Shown piece by piece: positions 21,253 through 22,031 of a stretch of DNA of 22,031 nt. Numbering within the stretch: the stretch's first letter is position 1; the number at the start of each line of letters is the position of its first letter. The position numbers were made by a program, and so were the translations under genes. The notes under the pieces were generated by a model. The model had not been told where the DNA came from. It saw only the letters and a list, made by a program, of their open reading frames with translations, and ran no database searches. The stretch comes from Dehalococcoidia bacterium (GTDB taxonomy: Bacteria; Chloroflexota; Dehalococcoidia; Dehalococcoidales; W693): the NCBI GenBank assembly GCA_011170385.1, contig DUFE01000090.1, forward strand, positions 1 through 22,031, read 5' to 3'.

Positions 21253-22031
21253 ATGAATATTATAAGGAGCTTTAGAATGAAAAGACTTATTTTTATCTTT
21301 TTATCTGTTGTCCTAGCATTTGGGGTGACCTTACCAGCAGCGACACCGGTTTCGGCTGGGATTGAATATGATCCGACAAGTGAAACTGTATCTGTCGAAG
21401 CTGGTTCCAGTAGTTCCTTTCCACTGACTTTGAATTACCTAGTAGTTGGTGAGGAATATACTGGATTTTTATCTGGCTCTGGTCCCAATAAAGTTCAAGA
21501 CAGTTGGGTAATCCTCCCTTCCTTTACTGCTGAGAGTACTTCAAAAACACTTACTATAACTGTACATCCACCCCCTGGTACTGCTGCAGGAACATACACT
21601 TCGAAGATAAAATATCTTTCTTCAGCCAGCGGGTGTGATCTAACTGTAATTGTTACAGCCGGTGACCCTGATTCTATCGTGGTTACCCCAACAGGCGAAC
21701 AAAATACGGTTGGCGATCCACATATCTTTACCGCCACTGTGAAAGATGGAGAAGGCAATCCGTTGGAAGGCATCTCTGTTACCTGGTCTATCCAAAGCGG
21801 GCCTGGCTCACTGGATAATATAACTACCACTACAAATGCTAGTGGCCAGACCACCAACACCCTCAACTCAACCGAGCCCGGTACCACTACTGTAAGGGCA
21901 GCCTGGACCGATGACGCTGGGGTAAATGGCGAGGCCACCAAGATATGGGTAGTAGGTGACCCTGATTCTATCGTGGTTACCCCAACAGGCGAACAAAATA
22001 CGGTTGGCGATCCACATATCTTTACCGCCAC
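21253..22031 (+). CDS. Secreted Big_1 (bacterial Ig-like) repeat protein, N-terminal part
   Basis: The frame stays open from ATG 21253 to the right edge, giving 259 residues. A signal peptide follows the start (KRLIFIFLSVVLAFGVTLPAATPVSA, cleavage near residue 35). An Ig-like beta-rich domain spans about 36-136. Then comes a 98-residue module from residue 137 (GDPDSIVVTPTGEQNTVGD..., KDGEGNPLEGISVTWSI, ASGQTTNTLNSTEPGTTTVRA), which has the invasin/intimin Big_1 pattern. A second copy starts at residue 235 and runs off the window. Two starts are possible: ATG 21253 (GGAGG at 21241-21245) and ATG 21277 (AAGGAG at 21264-21269). It is probably a surface or adhesive protein. Base composition is more AT-rich than the core genes. 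Confidence 0.82.
   Translation, partial: MNIIRSFRMKRLIFIFLSVVLAFGVTLPAATPVSAGIEYDPTSETVSVEAGSSSSFPLTLNYLVVGEEYTGFLSGSGPNKVQDSWVILPSFTAESTSKTLTITVHPPPGTAAGTYTSKIKYLSSASGCDLTVIVTAGDPDSIVVTPTGEQNTVGDPHIFTATVKDGEGNPLEGISVTWSIQSGPGSLDNITTTTNASGQTTNTLNSTEPGTTTVRAAWTDDAGVNGEATKIWVVGDPDSIVVTPTGEQNTVGDPHIFTA
21661..21737 (+). repeat. Direct repeat copy 1 within Big_1 units
   Basis: These 77 bases (beginning GGTGACCCTGATTCTATCGT) are identical to 21955-22031 at every position. The period is 294 bases, or exactly 98 codons, matching one Ig-like module. Perfect DNA identity, including third codon positions, indicates recent duplication or gene conversion. Confidence 0.95.
21955..22031 (+). repeat. Direct repeat copy 2, cut by the window edge
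   Basis: This is the second copy, identical to 21661-21737 for all 77 visible bases; the end of the window truncates it. The true length of identity and the number of further units cannot be seen. Confidence 0.95.

Noticed and set aside
21495..22031. A 178-codon minus-strand frame at the right edge
   Set aside because: It is antisense to the signal-peptide/Big_1 gene. Its internal repetition merely mirrors the 294-base repeat.
21661..22031. Direct repeats considered as CRISPR or insertion sequence ends
   Set aside because: The repeat is 77 bases or longer with a 294-base in-frame period inside one coding region, without spacers, terminal inverted repeats or cas/transposase genes.

Overview
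The window is a stretch of bacterial core chromosome, most likely from the Chloroflexota and probably a Dehalococcoidia-type organism. This placement rests on protein family character and on gene order as I remember it; I could not run a search. Supporting points are the L10-L7/L12 pair without rpoBC behind it, nusA-rnpM-infB-rbfA-truB without rimP or ylxQ, rpsO-pnp joined to dapB-asd-dapA, and an actinobacterial-type inositol phosphate synthase. About half of the visible stop codons are TAG (10 of 22), and GTG and TTG starts are common.

Layout. 1-1291 (+): the end of rplA, an extended -10 promoter, an L10-leader RNA with an intrinsic-terminator hairpin, then rplJ and rplL. 1371-1628 (+): a small two-helix membrane protein with its own promoter, whose 3' end overlaps a convergent gene. 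1584-3832 (-): comM/yifB followed by a DUF502 membrane protein. 3876-8785 (+): promoter, leader hairpin and the operon nusA-rnpM-infB-rbfA-truB. 8786-13349 (+): a 290-base leader with two promoters, several stems and a terminator-like hairpin, followed by ino1, a PimA-like glycosyltransferase, a CDP-alcohol phosphatidyltransferase and purA. 13362-18582 (-): rpsO-pnp-dapB-asd-dapA, transcribed from a strong promoter with an 18-bp palindrome on the start site. 18759-19732 (-): an ECF sigma factor followed by a small membrane-protein ORF broken by an in-frame TAG. 19951-21006 (-): an exported subtilisin-like protease. 21253-end (+): the start of a secreted protein with Big_1-type Ig repeats that are identical at DNA level where both copies can be seen.

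How the parts work together. The left and central regions make ribosomes and the transcription/translation machinery, plus an RNA degradation and diaminopimelate/lysine block. The ino1-glycosyltransferase-phosphatidyltransferase set is a coherent pathway from glucose-6-phosphate to inositol phosphate, phosphatidylinositol (phosphate) and a mannosylated inositol lipid; this is well known in actinobacteria and less expected here. The right end changes character: it is more AT-rich and holds an ECF sigma factor, a disrupted putative partner, a secreted protease and a repeat-built surface protein, all suggesting an envelope or surface module.

The observations most worth a second look are the amber-interrupted ORF behind the sigma factor, the structured leader of ino1, the recurring promoter/terminator-hairpin/RBS leaders, the palindrome at the rpsO start site, the N-terminally extended L7/L12, and the repeat expansion at the right edge.
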